From Desulfovibrionaceae bacterium (lineage in GTDB: Bacteria > Desulfobacterota > Desulfovibrionia > Desulfovibrionales > Desulfovibrionaceae), in assembly GCA_031082225.1 (NCBI GenBank), contig JAVHLG010000016.1:1-64000 (forward strand): DNA of 64,000 nucleotides, read 5' to 3'. Below, one piece after another: positions 54,129-63,347 of the stretch. The notes beneath the pieces were generated by a model. It was not told where the DNA came from. It ran no database searches and saw nothing but the letters and a program-made list of their open reading frames with translations. Position 1 is the first letter of the stretch; each line of letters begins with the position of its first letter. The position numbers and the translations under genes were made by a program.

Positions 54129-54359
54129 ATGCCCAAGCTGAAACGCCTTCTCGTATCCGCCTGCTTCGAAACCGCCCAACGCCGGCGGAAATGTTCTCGC
54201 AACAAGGAGCACGAGATAAGCAAAGGCGATAAATGCTTGGTGATCAAGGAAAACATGGAAAAGAATAATTACTGCATGGAATGTGCATCCCTCATACTGG
54301 AAAAGGCTCGGGAAGACCTCGATGGATTGATTCGCGAAGTGAGCAAATCCGAGAATTGA
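54129..54359 (+). CDS. small zinc-finger protein
   Basis: 76 aa. Cys22, His28, Cys36, Cys49 and Cys52 (RKCSRNKEHEISKGDKC...YCMEC) resemble a PARP-type nick-sensing finger in spacing and in the HxIxKGxKC core. Possible DNA-end or nick sensor for the helicase pair around it. It lies 3 nt after the helicase gene. Family not identified with certainty. Confidence 0.65.
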   Translation: MPKLKRLLVSACFETAQRRRKCSRNKEHEISKGDKCLVIKENMEKNNYCMECASLILEKAREDLDGLIREVSKSEN

Positions 54360-54414
54360 GCTTAATGTAATCAACGCCGATCCAGTTGTGGCTGTAGGGA
54401 AGGGGTACTGAACG

Positions 54415-55644
54415 ATGCCTTCTGTCCTTGCATGGATTGACCATGACTCGAAAGCGAGGGAACGCACGCTTCGCATCCTTTCCCTTTTCCAGGAAAAGGA
54501 AAGTCGTGACGAGCTTGGGCTCGGCTCCGTGCGGGACAGCTTTGCCGATCAGTTGTTTCCAGGAACAAGCACGATCCAGACGCGCCTTCGCTACATGCTT
54601 TTCGTGCCATGGATTTACCATTCGCTGGAAGAGAAGCGACTACCTGCAGAGAGTTTTTCGATCCAGGCTGACAAGCTGGAAAGAGACCTGGTTCAGCCAT
54701 TGATGGATTCAGATGATCTGGCTGGCGTCTTTGGTAAGACCGCAGGAAAGAGGCTCAAACGTTTGCCCAGCTCCGTCTACTGGGCCGGTCTCGGTGTCTG
54801 GGGAATACGCATTACGCCATTCTCGCAGGACGAATATCACAGGCGCATCGAAGAAACTTACCGTCGCCGGAATGCCCTGAAGGCTCTTGAGAAAGACGCA
54901 AAGGTACGAGGAGACGACATCGACGTTGAGCAGCGGATGGTCGCTCTCAGTTGGCATCCTCGATTGCCAGCACCTCCGGAAGATTTTCCGGGGGCGGTGA
55001 ACTTCGATTTAACCAGGGAAGAGTCTGAATTTATTCGGGATCGCATCCAGGTCGCTTGCCCCAACAGTCTCCTCTCTTTCTTGGCACTGCACTGCGAACC
55101 CGCCGACACCCAAGCCCCATGGGAACATCCGGACTACAGCAGCTTTTCCGAACAGCATAAAGAACTTCTGACCCATGCACGGCTGTTCTCGGAGGTGATG
55201 CATGGAGCGGCGCTCTCGTACAACGTTCAGCTCGCCAGGCTTCGAAACCATGAAGACCTTGTCGTCGAGCATCAGGCAAGTTTCGACGAATGGACCGCAA
55301 ATCTTCCCCTGGAGGAAATTCGCGCCTGGTCTGTGAGCCGCCTCTGGGAGTTGACGATAGATCATGGCCACACCATCACCCCGCAAACGAGATCCTTCGT
55401 TCAGCAATGGATCGACCATACCCGGAAGTCCCCCGGCGACCTCCTTTCTAACTCCGAGGCGCTCACCCTGATCAAAAGAAGAGAAATGAAACTCAAGGGC
55501 ACGCGTTCCCGATTCAGGAACCAGAGGGCGCTCGAGCAGTGGGGCGGGTACTCCGGCGTCGGAAGACTCGTTTATCGCTGGCCGAATGTGAAGGTGCTTT
55601 TGAACGACCTGTACCAGGGGATGAACCGGGAGGAGCAATGCTGA
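54415..55644 (+). CDS. DUF6361-like protein
   Basis: 409 aa: MPSVLAWIDHDSKARERTLRILSLFQEKESRDELGLGSVRDSFADQLFPGTSTIQTRLRYMLFVPWIY (given as SVRDSFADQLFPGTSTIQTR, RYMLFVPWIY) is the family's characteristic N-terminus. No enzymatic motif; helical with a possible recruiter role. In known defence loci this family stands beside phospholipase D and helicase genes. Overlaps the next gene by 7 nt. Family assignment is from memory of the pattern. Confidence 0.7.
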   Translation: MPSVLAWIDHDSKARERTLRILSLFQEKESRDELGLGSVRDSFADQLFPGTSTIQTRLRYMLFVPWIYHSLEEKRLPAESFSIQADKLERDLVQPLMDSDDLAGVFGKTAGKRLKRLPSSVYWAGLGVWGIRITPFSQDEYHRRIEETYRRRNALKALEKDAKVRGDDIDVEQRMVALSWHPRLPAPPEDFPGAVNFDLTREESEFIRDRIQVACPNSLLSFLALHCEPADTQAPWEHPDYSSFSEQHKELLTHARLFSEVMHGAALSYNVQLARLRNHEDLVVEHQASFDEWTANLPLEEIRAWSVSRLWELTIDHGHTITPQTRSFVQQWIDHTRKSPGDLLSNSEALTLIKRREMKLKGTRSRFRNQRALEQWGGYSGVGRLVYRWPNVKVLLNDLYQGMNREEQC

Positions 55645-57452
55645 ACCCAAACTCCCGGAGCCTTTATACCTCTGCATTGACTCCACCGCCGGGGATGATG
55701 TTCGACGAGGCTGTTGCGACCACCTTTTCGATGGAGCCAGCCCTACTGCTTGAGGCACCTGTCTATCTGGCGTTAATGGCGGCGGATGGTCAGACCGATC
55801 CTGACCCGTTGTCTGTGCTTGAAGCCATCCGCAGGTACTCGAAACGCATAACCGTCTATGTGCAACGAGGACGGATTCAGGTGCCCCAGATTGCCAAGCC
55901 CAACCCCTTGTTTGGGTTTCTGGAGGAAATGGTTGTCGAGGTAACGGCCCCTGGCGGAGGCGTCTTCCATCCAAAATTCTGGGCAATCCGCTTTATCAGC
56001 CCTGATCAAAGCAGCTCGATGTATCGTCTGGTGGTCCTGACGAGGAATATGACCACCGATCAGTCCTGGGACCTGTCACTTCAGCTCGAAGGCACGATTA
56101 CAGGTAGGAAGTCCAAATCAAATAAACCGCTGGCACATTTCTTCAAGACACTTCCTGATCTGGCTACCGGACCAACGGAATCGGGCAGGAGCGAGCAAGC
56201 TCTCAGATTCGCGGACGAGCTACATCGAGTCCAGTGGGAACTCCCCGACGGCTTTGACGAGCTGACCTTCTATCTTCCAGGAACGAAAGGGTTTGACTGG
56301 GAGCCTCCCATGGCAAATCGGATGGCCGTCATCTCGCCGTTCTGTTCTGACGAAGCCCTGCGGGCACTGACGAAAAAAACCAAGGCCGCTGATGCTCTCA
56401 TCTCACGCCCTGAGTCATTGTCAGCCCTGAAGAAGGAGACTCTCGAGCTCTTCACGCAATGTCTTCATCTGGACGACGCGGCGGAAACCGAGGATGGCGA
56501 GGAAGAAGAAGCCACCGAACAGCCGCTTGCGACCGGTCTTCATGCAAAGGTCTATCTGTTTGAGACCCGGTACTATTCAGATTACACCCATGTGATCATG
56601 GGGTCCGCGAATGCAACCAACGCGGCGCTGAGCGCTTCGAAAAATATCGAGATTCTGGTCGGGCTGGTTGGCCGGAAGAGTAAAGTTGGCGGCATTGACG
56701 AGCTTCTTGGTGCTGACGGATTAGGAGAATATCTTATCAATTTCGACATGGCAAAGGCTATAGAGATTGATGCTGTTCGGCTGGAGGCTGAGAAAATCCT
56801 TGAGATGGCTCGCTCCTGCATATCTGAAGTAGCTTTGTCCATCGAGTGTAGCCCCGGATCGAAGGACGGTCTGTGGGCATTGGTGCTAGCCGGAGAGATC
56901 CCACGTCTTGAAGGGATTGTCGCAGCTTCGGCATGGCCGATAACCGTCACTACCGCTTTTGCGGTGGACATAATGGAGGGCGGTATTCATGGCTTGGTTA
57001 GGCTTGGTGAGTTATCCGCCTCTTCTGTTACAGGCCTTATAGCGTTTGAGCTTAAGACCAACCATCCGGATGTTACGGCTAGATTTGTGCTCAACCTTCC
57101 CCTCAAAGGCATTCCCGAGGAACGCAACTCCGCTATTCTGCAAACCGTTATCCACAATCAAGAGGGATTCCTTCGGTATCTCCTGCTCTTGCTGGGTGAT
57201 GGTGGGGTGCCTGGGCCTGGTCCGGGCAGTGGTTCCGGGTTTGCCAAATGGTTGGCCCGGTTGGCCGACGGTGAGGATATCCCGCTACTGGAAGAGCTGA
57301 CCCGCACGTACAGTCGACACCCGGAGAGACTGGCGGAAATCTCGGGGCTGGTTCGTGATCTGTCCCAGGGAAGCAAGAATGCGATTATCCCCGAGGATTT
57401 TTTAGACCTCTGGACGGTTTTTGAATCGGCTATCGGGAGGCGTGATGCGTAG
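55638..57452 (+). CDS. phospholipase D-fold nuclease-like protein
   Basis: 604 aa. Two PLD half-sites: FHPKFWAI (about 112-119) and GLHAKVYLFE ... GSANATNAAL (about 303-335), the second a full HxK...GSxN motif. PLD-fold proteins in defence loci are usually nucleases. C-terminal third is helical and acidic. Overlaps both neighbours (7 and 8 nt), showing one operon. Confidence 0.82.
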   Translation: MLNPNSRSLYTSALTPPPGMMFDEAVATTFSMEPALLLEAPVYLALMAADGQTDPDPLSVLEAIRRYSKRITVYVQRGRIQVPQIAKPNPLFGFLEEMVVEVTAPGGGVFHPKFWAIRFISPDQSSSMYRLVVLTRNMTTDQSWDLSLQLEGTITGRKSKSNKPLAHFFKTLPDLATGPTESGRSEQALRFADELHRVQWELPDGFDELTFYLPGTKGFDWEPPMANRMAVISPFCSDEALRALTKKTKAADALISRPESLSALKKETLELFTQCLHLDDAAETEDGEEEEATEQPLATGLHAKVYLFETRYYSDYTHVIMGSANATNAALSASKNIEILVGLVGRKSKVGGIDELLGADGLGEYLINFDMAKAIEIDAVRLEAEKILEMARSCISEVALSIECSPGSKDGLWALVLAGEIPRLEGIVAASAWPITVTTAFAVDIMEGGIHGLVRLGELSASSVTGLIAFELKTNHPDVTARFVLNLPLKGIPEERNSAILQTVIHNQEGFLRYLLLLLGDGGVPGPGPGSGSGFAKWLARLADGEDIPLLEELTRTYSRHPERLAEISGLVRDLSQGSKNAIIPEDFLDLWTVFESAIGRRDA

Positions 57453-60400
57453 CAACCGCTTTTTATCAACTCCCGCCTTGGCCGGTCTGAAAGATTTCCA
57501 GAGGAAGACCGTGGATTACGTCTTCAAGCGGCTCTATGGCGATAACCCAACTTCCCGTTTTCTGATCGCCGATGAAGTTGGACTCGGGAAAACGCTTGTC
57601 GCTCGGGGAATCATCGCCAAGACCTTGGCGCACCTTCAGGACGAGGTGGATCGGGTCGATGTGATCTACATCTGCTCCAATGCCGCCATCGCAACCCAGA
57701 ATGTCAATCGGCTCAATGTCAGCGACACTGATGGTTTTTCAATCGCCACGCGGCTGACTTACCTTCCCAGACAAGTGCGGTCACTACGAAAGAACAAGGT
57801 GAATTTCATCAGCCTGACGCCCGGCACCGCCTTCGACCATGCGCGTAGTCGAGGGGGGCATGCCGACGAACGGGCTATCCTCTATCGGATGCTGTACGAC
57901 TTGCCCCTGGCGCAAAACGAACGACGCAGACGGCTGCGCGTAGGCCTCCTCAACATTCTTCAGGCGACAGCAGGTAAGGACAACTGGCGAGCCAAGGCCA
58001 AAAACCTCCCAGCAGAGGATCTGGATGTAGACCTTTCCAAGGCCTTCCGTCGGGCAGTTATTGAGGATGCCGAACTGTATGCGGCCCTTAAGGAAGGCTG
58101 TGAACGCTTTGCTCGTTACCGGGACTACAGCAGAATCCCCTGGGAGGACTCCGAACTTCGCTACGACCTGATCGGAAAACTCAGAAGTAAGCTGGCTTCA
58201 GTTTGCCTTTCCGCGCTTGAGCCCGATCTGGTCATCCTTGATGAGTTCCAACGATTCAAGCACCTGTTGGATGGCGATGACGAAGCCTCCATGCTGGCGA
58301 CCGCGCTCTTTGAACATCCCGACGTTCGCGTTCTCCTGCTGTCCGCAACGCCCTACAAGATGTTCACCCTCGACCAGGAGAATGACGAGGACGACCACTA
58401 TCCAGATTTCATCAGGACGCTGAACTTCCTCTTCAATGATTCCGGTGAGGTCGATGCGGTCAAAAATCTCTTGTCAGAACATCGAACGACGCTCCATGCC
58501 TGCGCGAAGGGGTCGGTATGTCAACCGGGGAAAAAGGCCGAACTTGAACGAGCGCTCCTGAAGGTCATGTGTCGAACAGAACGGGTCGCGACGACTCGTG
58601 ATCATAACTCGATGCTGACCGAGATTGAACGGATGGCTCCCCTTACGCCAGCGGACCTTCAGCACGCCGCGACGGTTGACGCGGTGGCAATCTGTGTCAA
58701 GGCCGGGGAGCCAATCGAATACTGGAAGTCTGCGCCTTACCTGATCAACTTTCTGAAGCATTATGAGCTGCGGCATAAGCTGGATGCCCAGTTGAATGCT
58801 CCTTCAGATGCGCTTCGAGAGACTCTTTCTTCGGCAAATGGACAGTTGCTGACGAAGAACAAATTTGAAGGCTATCAGGCTCTCGATCCTGCCAATCCGA
58901 GGATGCGCGTACTTTTTGAGGACACGATTGATAAAGGCATGTGGCAGCTTTTATGGATGCCGCCATCCATGCCGTATGTCGAGCCTGGTGGCGCATACCG
59001 GGACAAGGATGGCATCACTAAGGCCCTTGTGTTTTCCTCTTGGAGTGCTGTTCCGGACGCGGTTGCGTCAATCTGCTCCTACGAAGCCGAACGGAAGATG
59101 ATCGCCGGAACCTCGGTTTCACACAGCGAACTCTATGACAAGATTAAGCCATTGCTGCGATTTGCTGTGGCCTCAAACGACAATCGTCTGACTGGTATGC
59201 CGGTCATTGCCTGGTTGCTGCCGTCCCCAACCCTTGCCATCAAGATTGATCCGCTCGAGATTGCACTGCGCCGTGGAAACGGACCAGTGGAAGCCCAGGA
59301 ACTGAGGAACGAGGTCAAGGCTATTTGCCGCAGTTTGGTCGAGACCCTGCCTGATGCCGGGGAAGGGACGCGAGCTGATGAGCGATGGTATTGGGCGGCT
59401 CCCATTCTTCTCGATTCTCATAACGGGTTGCTGGACTGGTGTAAGAGCCATTCGGGGTGGAGATCCTCTACGCCGGATTATGAATCTGGCACCCGCTTCA
59501 AAGATCACATCGACCTGCTGGTCAGTACGGCGGAGGGTAACTTTCCGCTCGGTCCTCAGCCGGATGATCTAGTCGATGTGCTTTGCGATCTGGCTCTTGC
59601 CGGTCCTGGCGTGTGTGCCTTGCGAGCACTTCACCGTATCGGTGCCGGGCTCGACGCTGCCGATCAGAACCTTCTGTCAGCCGCAGCCAGAATCGCATCC
59701 GGCTTCCGATCTCTTTTCAATATGCCGGAGACGATTGCCATGCTGCGAGGCTCCGGCGAGGACACTTATTGGCGGTTGACGCTTCAGTATGGTATCGATG
59801 GCAATCTACAATCGGTGCTCGACGAATATGTGCATGTCCTTCGAGAGTCTTTGGGTCTCCAAGAGCACTCACCGGAAGGACAGGTGGCTGGCATAGCCGA
59901 GTGCATCCAATCGGTGTTGTCACTGCGAACCGCGCAGATTCGAATCGACGAAATAAAGATGTCGGGCGACGGCTTTGCTCTCGATGATTTCAACACCCGC
60001 TGTCGTTTTGCGCTCCGTTTCGGGGATATTCGAGACGACAACAACCAGGCTCTCGTTCGCGCCGACTCGGTGCGGGATGCCTTTAACTCACCGTTTCGTC
60101 CCTTCGTTCTGGCGTCGACCTCAATTGGCCAGGAAGGGTTGGATTTCCACACTTGGTGCCATGCGGTAGTCCATTGGAACCTGCCTTCCAATCCCGTTGA
60201 TCTTGAACAGCGCGAAGGCCGTGTTCATCGCTACAAAGGCCATGCAATCAGAAAAAATATTGCGGAACGATATGGTCTGGCTGCTCTCTCCGTGGCGTTT
60301 GAGGAAGGGGATCCCTGGCAGACCCTTTTCCATATCGCGGCCCAGCGAAAGTCCAATGGGCATTCCGATCTCATCCCGTATTGGATCTTCGAGGATGGTT

Positions 60401-60675
60401 CCGCCCGGGTGGAGCGCCGCATTCCTCTGCTCCCGTACAGCAAGGAGGTTGGGAAGCTCAAACGGCTGAAGCAAGGGTTGGCCCTCTATCGGATGGTTTT
60501 CGGTCAACCACGCCAGGAGGACCTGCTGTTCAGCCTTAGCCAGAACGGTAACCATGAGTCAGCGTATTTGGCCGACTGGCTGATTTCTTTGGAGCCACCG
60601 AAAACTGTCTTGAATGATGAACCAGAGAACATGAGTTCTCCAGGGAAGATCTCACTTTCCCAGGAGGGGCAATGA
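57445..60675 (+). CDS. SNF2-like helicase
   Basis: 1076 aa. Walker A ADEVGLGKTLVARG at about 40-53, DExx box LVILDEFQRF, motif III LLSATPYKM, and motif VI region VDLEQREGRVHRYKGH near the C-terminus. A large insertion between the two RecA folds (about 400-800) sets it apart from chromatin remodellers; RapA/DrmD-like arrangement. Starts at 57445 inside the PLD gene with SD GGGAGG. Motor of the operon's presumed anti-phage complex. Confidence 0.85.
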   Translation: MRSNRFLSTPALAGLKDFQRKTVDYVFKRLYGDNPTSRFLIADEVGLGKTLVARGIIAKTLAHLQDEVDRVDVIYICSNAAIATQNVNRLNVSDTDGFSIATRLTYLPRQVRSLRKNKVNFISLTPGTAFDHARSRGGHADERAILYRMLYDLPLAQNERRRRLRVGLLNILQATAGKDNWRAKAKNLPAEDLDVDLSKAFRRAVIEDAELYAALKEGCERFARYRDYSRIPWEDSELRYDLIGKLRSKLASVCLSALEPDLVILDEFQRFKHLLDGDDEASMLATALFEHPDVRVLLLSATPYKMFTLDQENDEDDHYPDFIRTLNFLFNDSGEVDAVKNLLSEHRTTLHACAKGSVCQPGKKAELERALLKVMCRTERVATTRDHNSMLTEIERMAPLTPADLQHAATVDAVAICVKAGEPIEYWKSAPYLINFLKHYELRHKLDAQLNAPSDALRETLSSANGQLLTKNKFEGYQALDPANPRMRVLFEDTIDKGMWQLLWMPPSMPYVEPGGAYRDKDGITKALVFSSWSAVPDAVASICSYEAERKMIAGTSVSHSELYDKIKPLLRFAVASNDNRLTGMPVIAWLLPSPTLAIKIDPLEIALRRGNGPVEAQELRNEVKAICRSLVETLPDAGEGTRADERWYWAAPILLDSHNGLLDWCKSHSGWRSSTPDYESGTRFKDHIDLLVSTAEGNFPLGPQPDDLVDVLCDLALAGPGVCALRALHRIGAGLDAADQNLLSAAARIASGFRSLFNMPETIAMLRGSGEDTYWRLTLQYGIDGNLQSVLDEYVHVLRESLGLQEHSPEGQVAGIAECIQSVLSLRTAQIRIDEIKMSGDGFALDDFNTRCRFALRFGDIRDDNNQALVRADSVRDAFNSPFRPFVLASTSIGQEGLDFHTWCHAVVHWNLPSNPVDLEQREGRVHRYKGHAIRKNIAERYGLAALSVAFEEGDPWQTLFHIAAQRKSNGHSDLIPYWIFEDGSARVERRIPLLPYSKEVGKLKRLKQGLALYRMVFGQPRQEDLLFSLSQNGNHESAYLADWLISLEPPKTVLNDEPENMSSPGKISLSQEGQ

Positions 60676-62057
60676 ATCAGCAGACACAGCCATCACCAAG
60701 AGAGCACCATTTCTACGTTGCGATAGCCAAGTTCCTTTTCCACCATCCGGAGCATGGCATCGTATCCGTACGGGACCCGATCAAGATCAAGGACGCAGAG
60801 CGATACGGGCTCAGCTCGCTCATACTCTATGGATTGACCGTTGCCGGGTTGCCCATTCGGTGGATGACCTTTACCCCAGTCGATCAGCCCAGGCCTTTCC
60901 GGGGTGTTCTTTTGGATGCATGGCGTAAAGCCGAGGGCCTGCGTGGCCGACCGGACATCCTGAGGATCAACCGCCACCTCGCGACGGCCAGCCCTGAACT
61001 GGGACAGGATATGGCAAAAATCGGAGTCCAGGTCGAGGTCGCCGATGCCAAGGAGAAATCCCTTCCAGCTTCCCTACGTTCAGCCCAGGACTCCAGCCGG
61101 TGGCTGCTGAGGAAGCACGACGGAAATGACCGGTCTCTTACCGGGTCCATCCAGGCCCTTTGCCGGTACGCTCAAGTTGACCACGATTTTCGTGTCAGGG
61201 ATGGCCACCGAGGCGTGAATAGCCGCGAGTTTGAAGACAGAATCCAACAGTGGCTGACCTTACCGGCACAAGTGCCGGTGTCAACAGTGACCGGTGGACT
61301 CGACTGGGAACCCGGTCCATGGCTGTCATCCTGGGAGACCTCTCTGCCGCCAAACCAGCCCCGATATTTCAACCACGATGGGTTTGATGGCAGTACCTGG
61401 CTGCTGACGGGTGAGAAAGCATCGGAGGAAATCGTCGAGGATGATGATTTCTGGGCCGACAGTGACTATGACAACGCGGCCGAGATCGCCAAGAACCTCG
61501 TGGCGTGCTGGCCCAATCCACCTGCTGAGATTGCCAGGTGTGCCGGGCTCACCCTGCGGGAACTTCAATGGTTCACATCAGGGAAGGCGTCCCTTGACCG
61601 ACATGCGCGTTTTGACCTGGAAACCTTGCTCGGCATCGAATACGACAAAAGCGCGGGCAGATATGTAGAGGCTGGACCTTATGTCCTGGTGGCCCACAAG
61701 CCACTGGCCATCAAGGAAGTCTATGAAGGCATTTCCGGTGGTGGAGATGCACACCCCTGTGAGATTGTCCCACGTCAGAGAGCCGCAGACCCAAGCTGGC
61801 GATACGTGTTGATCAACACGTATGGAGAACCCCCGAGCATTGTGATGGCACCTCGCGGAGCAAAAATCACGGAGCGCCTTCCTGACTTGCTTATGAATTA
61901 TGCCGGTACCACGTCTGTCGCTCCGGAGTTCTACCGGGATGTTGTTTCTACATGCGCCCGGGCTTGCCGAGAACCTTCCGCCAACATCCGGGAGATGAAA
62001 GACTTTGTGAAACGCTACGAAACGCACTGGGCAGATTGCGCCTGGCAGCCGGAGTGA
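60672..62057 (+). CDS. unrecognised 461-aa protein of the helicase operon
   Basis: No family recognised. MNQQTQPSPREHHFYVAIAKFLFHHPEHGIVSVRDP opens it; residues about 280-330 (NLVACWPNPPAEIARCAGLTLRELQWFTSGKASLDRHARFDLETLLGI, given in part as EIARCAGLTLRELQWF) look like a DNA-binding HTH of the Cro/XRE type. ATGA overlap with the SNF2 gene. Possibly the recognition subunit. Confidence 0.65.
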   Translation: MNQQTQPSPREHHFYVAIAKFLFHHPEHGIVSVRDPIKIKDAERYGLSSLILYGLTVAGLPIRWMTFTPVDQPRPFRGVLLDAWRKAEGLRGRPDILRINRHLATASPELGQDMAKIGVQVEVADAKEKSLPASLRSAQDSSRWLLRKHDGNDRSLTGSIQALCRYAQVDHDFRVRDGHRGVNSREFEDRIQQWLTLPAQVPVSTVTGGLDWEPGPWLSSWETSLPPNQPRYFNHDGFDGSTWLLTGEKASEEIVEDDDFWADSDYDNAAEIAKNLVACWPNPPAEIARCAGLTLRELQWFTSGKASLDRHARFDLETLLGIEYDKSAGRYVEAGPYVLVAHKPLAIKEVYEGISGGGDAHPCEIVPRQRAADPSWRYVLINTYGEPPSIVMAPRGAKITERLPDLLMNYAGTTSVAPEFYRDVVSTCARACREPSANIREMKDFVKRYETHWADCAWQPE

Positions 62058-62090
62058 ACCTGTCGTTGAGTCAAAGCGGGGGATTGATCA

Positions 62091-62525
62091 ATGGAAACGG
62101 CAGATACGCCATTCGAGCAGATAAAATTGGGTCGCAAGCATATCAAGAGCTTCGCCAGCGGCATCGCTCATATGTTTGCCTGCTCGGCTCAGCACTATGC
62201 CTGGCTGGCGTATCAGCACCGATTGCCGACGGTGGCAATTGACCTCCTGGTACTGCGAATCGAACCCGCTGAATTCGACATTGAAAGGAACCGGATTCTC
62301 GCCGGAATGTGTCAGAGAGTGCTTTTCCGAAACGCCGGGCAACTGGCACCAACCGACGCTGTGGCTTCGGCGGTTCTCTTTGCCCACTTCGGGCTTGATG
62401 ACTATTCGGATGACGGCCGTTCTGCCTCGATTGGCAGGTCCGTTTTCACCGTGATCCTGACCGATGACCGAGGCAAGGAGTGGCGTGTTGACCATGCTGA
62501 GGAGAGGACGCTGATCCAATCTTAG
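62091..62525 (+). CDS. unrecognised 144-aa protein, last gene of element 1
   Basis: METADTPFEQIKLGRKHIKSFASGIAHMFACSAQHYAWLAYQHRLPTVAIDLLVLRIEP is the N-terminal half, helical then beta; no motif recognised. It starts 33 nt after the previous stop and ends 76 nt before attR. Probably the final gene of the seven-gene operon; function unknown. Confidence 0.6.
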   Translation: METADTPFEQIKLGRKHIKSFASGIAHMFACSAQHYAWLAYQHRLPTVAIDLLVLRIEPAEFDIERNRILAGMCQRVLFRNAGQLAPTDAVASAVLFAHFGLDDYSDDGRSASIGRSVFTVILTDDRGKEWRVDHAEERTLIQS

Positions 62526-62601
62526 CGGGGCAGGACTGTCCGGATCGATGAACGGCTTAGCAGCTGTCAAGCCACGAGCATGATTGCATATACGGTTCAC
62601 A

Positions 62602-62613
62602 CCGGGGAGCCAG
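62602..62613 (+). other. attR core of element 1 / attL of element 2
   Basis: CCGGGGAGCCAG repeats the tRNA-Asn 3' end (22429). The sequence to its left is unrelated to tRNA, so no second tRNA is formed; it is a fragment of 12 bases. Confidence 0.75.
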
Positions 62614-62652
62614 ATTTCAAAACCGTACTTCGAGACGGTTCTTCTTTAAGGG

Positions 62653-62694
62653 AAAGCCCTGGGTCCGAGTGACCTGGGGCTTTCGCCTTTTCTG
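62653..62694 (+). terminator. terminator hairpin, element 2 copy
   Basis: AAAGCCC/GGGCTTT, then TGGGT with ACCTG, loop CCGAGTG, followed by CGCCTTTTCT. Same stem as 22480-22510 with a compensatory C-G to T-A change and an unrelated loop. Confidence 0.65.
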
Positions 62695-62887
62695 CAAGCA
62701 TCTCCGCCATGTTGCGCCAGCTGCCTCTCCTTCAACAGGATTCTCCATCCAAAGCCGATGCGCCCGAGATGCACGCGCAACCTTCGATGATCGATTCCGA
62801 AATCCTCGCTTTTTCCCCCCCTGATTCTCCAATTCTCCGTTTAGCCCGGCGATTTGTTTAACAGCCCCGCCGCGATCGCCACCCAAG

Positions 62888-62918
62888 CCGACGTTTTCCA
62901 CGCCCAGCCGGTATGTAT
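62888..62918 (+). promoter_or_regulatory. 31-bp promoter-like motif, copy 4 (element 2)
   Basis: CCGACGTTTTC, 8 bases, GCCGGTATGTAT, at the same place in the second left-end module as copy 1. The neighbouring bases up to 63104 hold no gene. Confidence 0.55.
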
Positions 62919-62988
62919 GGGGTGAAGGCCGAAACCACTGCGGCCGAAACCATCAGACAGCGCCAGCGGCCGGAAGCCGGAGCACGTT

Positions 62989-63074
62989 GTGGATGTCGTC
63001 CGTATCACCCTGCTCAGGGTGATCAGCGATCCCGACGCGCCCCCGGGCCGTTCGCGCATTCGCTCGACATCCAC
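62989..63074 (+). promoter_or_regulatory. structured leader, element 2 copy
   Basis: GTGGATGTCG (62989-62998) and CGACATCCAC (63065-63074), enclosing the same ATCACCCT/AGGGTGAT hairpin; 30 nt before the ATG at 63105. Confidence 0.55.
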
Positions 63075-63104
63075 TATCCCCCGCCGCAGGCCAAGGAGAA
63101 TCGG

Positions 63105-63347
63105 ATGTCGGACGCAACCTCCCGTACCCTTCACGTCGAGGAAGCCGTCTCAGAGATCGCGACATTGCTTGCCAGAGGCTATCAACGCCTCCTGCGTGAA
63201 GAAGCTTCTCAACTCATTAAATTGAATGACGAATCTTCCGCAGATGGGCTTGCTATTCAGCCGGAACAGAGCGTTCATGCTCCTGGCGGACAGAGGCACG
63301 CCCCTCCCTCCGCCGCAGGAGAATCCAAGCAAGGAGAGGACGCATGA
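63105..63347 (+). CDS. small conserved protein of the integrase module (element 2)
   Basis: 80 aa, differing from the element 1 copy at only a few residues (HVEEAV for PAEEAI near residue 10). Same SD, same ATGA overlap with the following DUF2924 gene. Confidence 0.75.
   Translation: MSDATSRTLHVEEAVSEIATLLARGYQRLLREEASQLIKLNDESSADGLAIQPEQSVHAPGGQRHAPPSAAGESKQGEDA

Larger units (their letters stand above)
22429..62613 (+). mobile_element. integrative element 1: putative tail-less, capsid-encoding phage satellite with defence island
   Basis: Bounded by the 12-bp repeat of the tRNA-Asn 3' end at 22429 and 62602 (spacing 40,173 bp). Contents in order: integrase module; unknown two-gene unit; sigma-like factor; primase/helicase; AbiE; HK97-type DNA packaging and capsid genes; then restriction and other defence genes. 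No tail, baseplate, holin or lysin gene is recognisable, which fits capsid-forming phage satellites better than a complete prophage. A prophage whose tail region was replaced by defence genes is the alternative. Exact crossover points are inferred. Confidence 0.8.

Noticed and set aside
62602-62613. Second tRNA-Asn gene at the right boundary
   Set aside because: Only 12 bases of the acceptor end are present; D, anticodon and T arms are missing.
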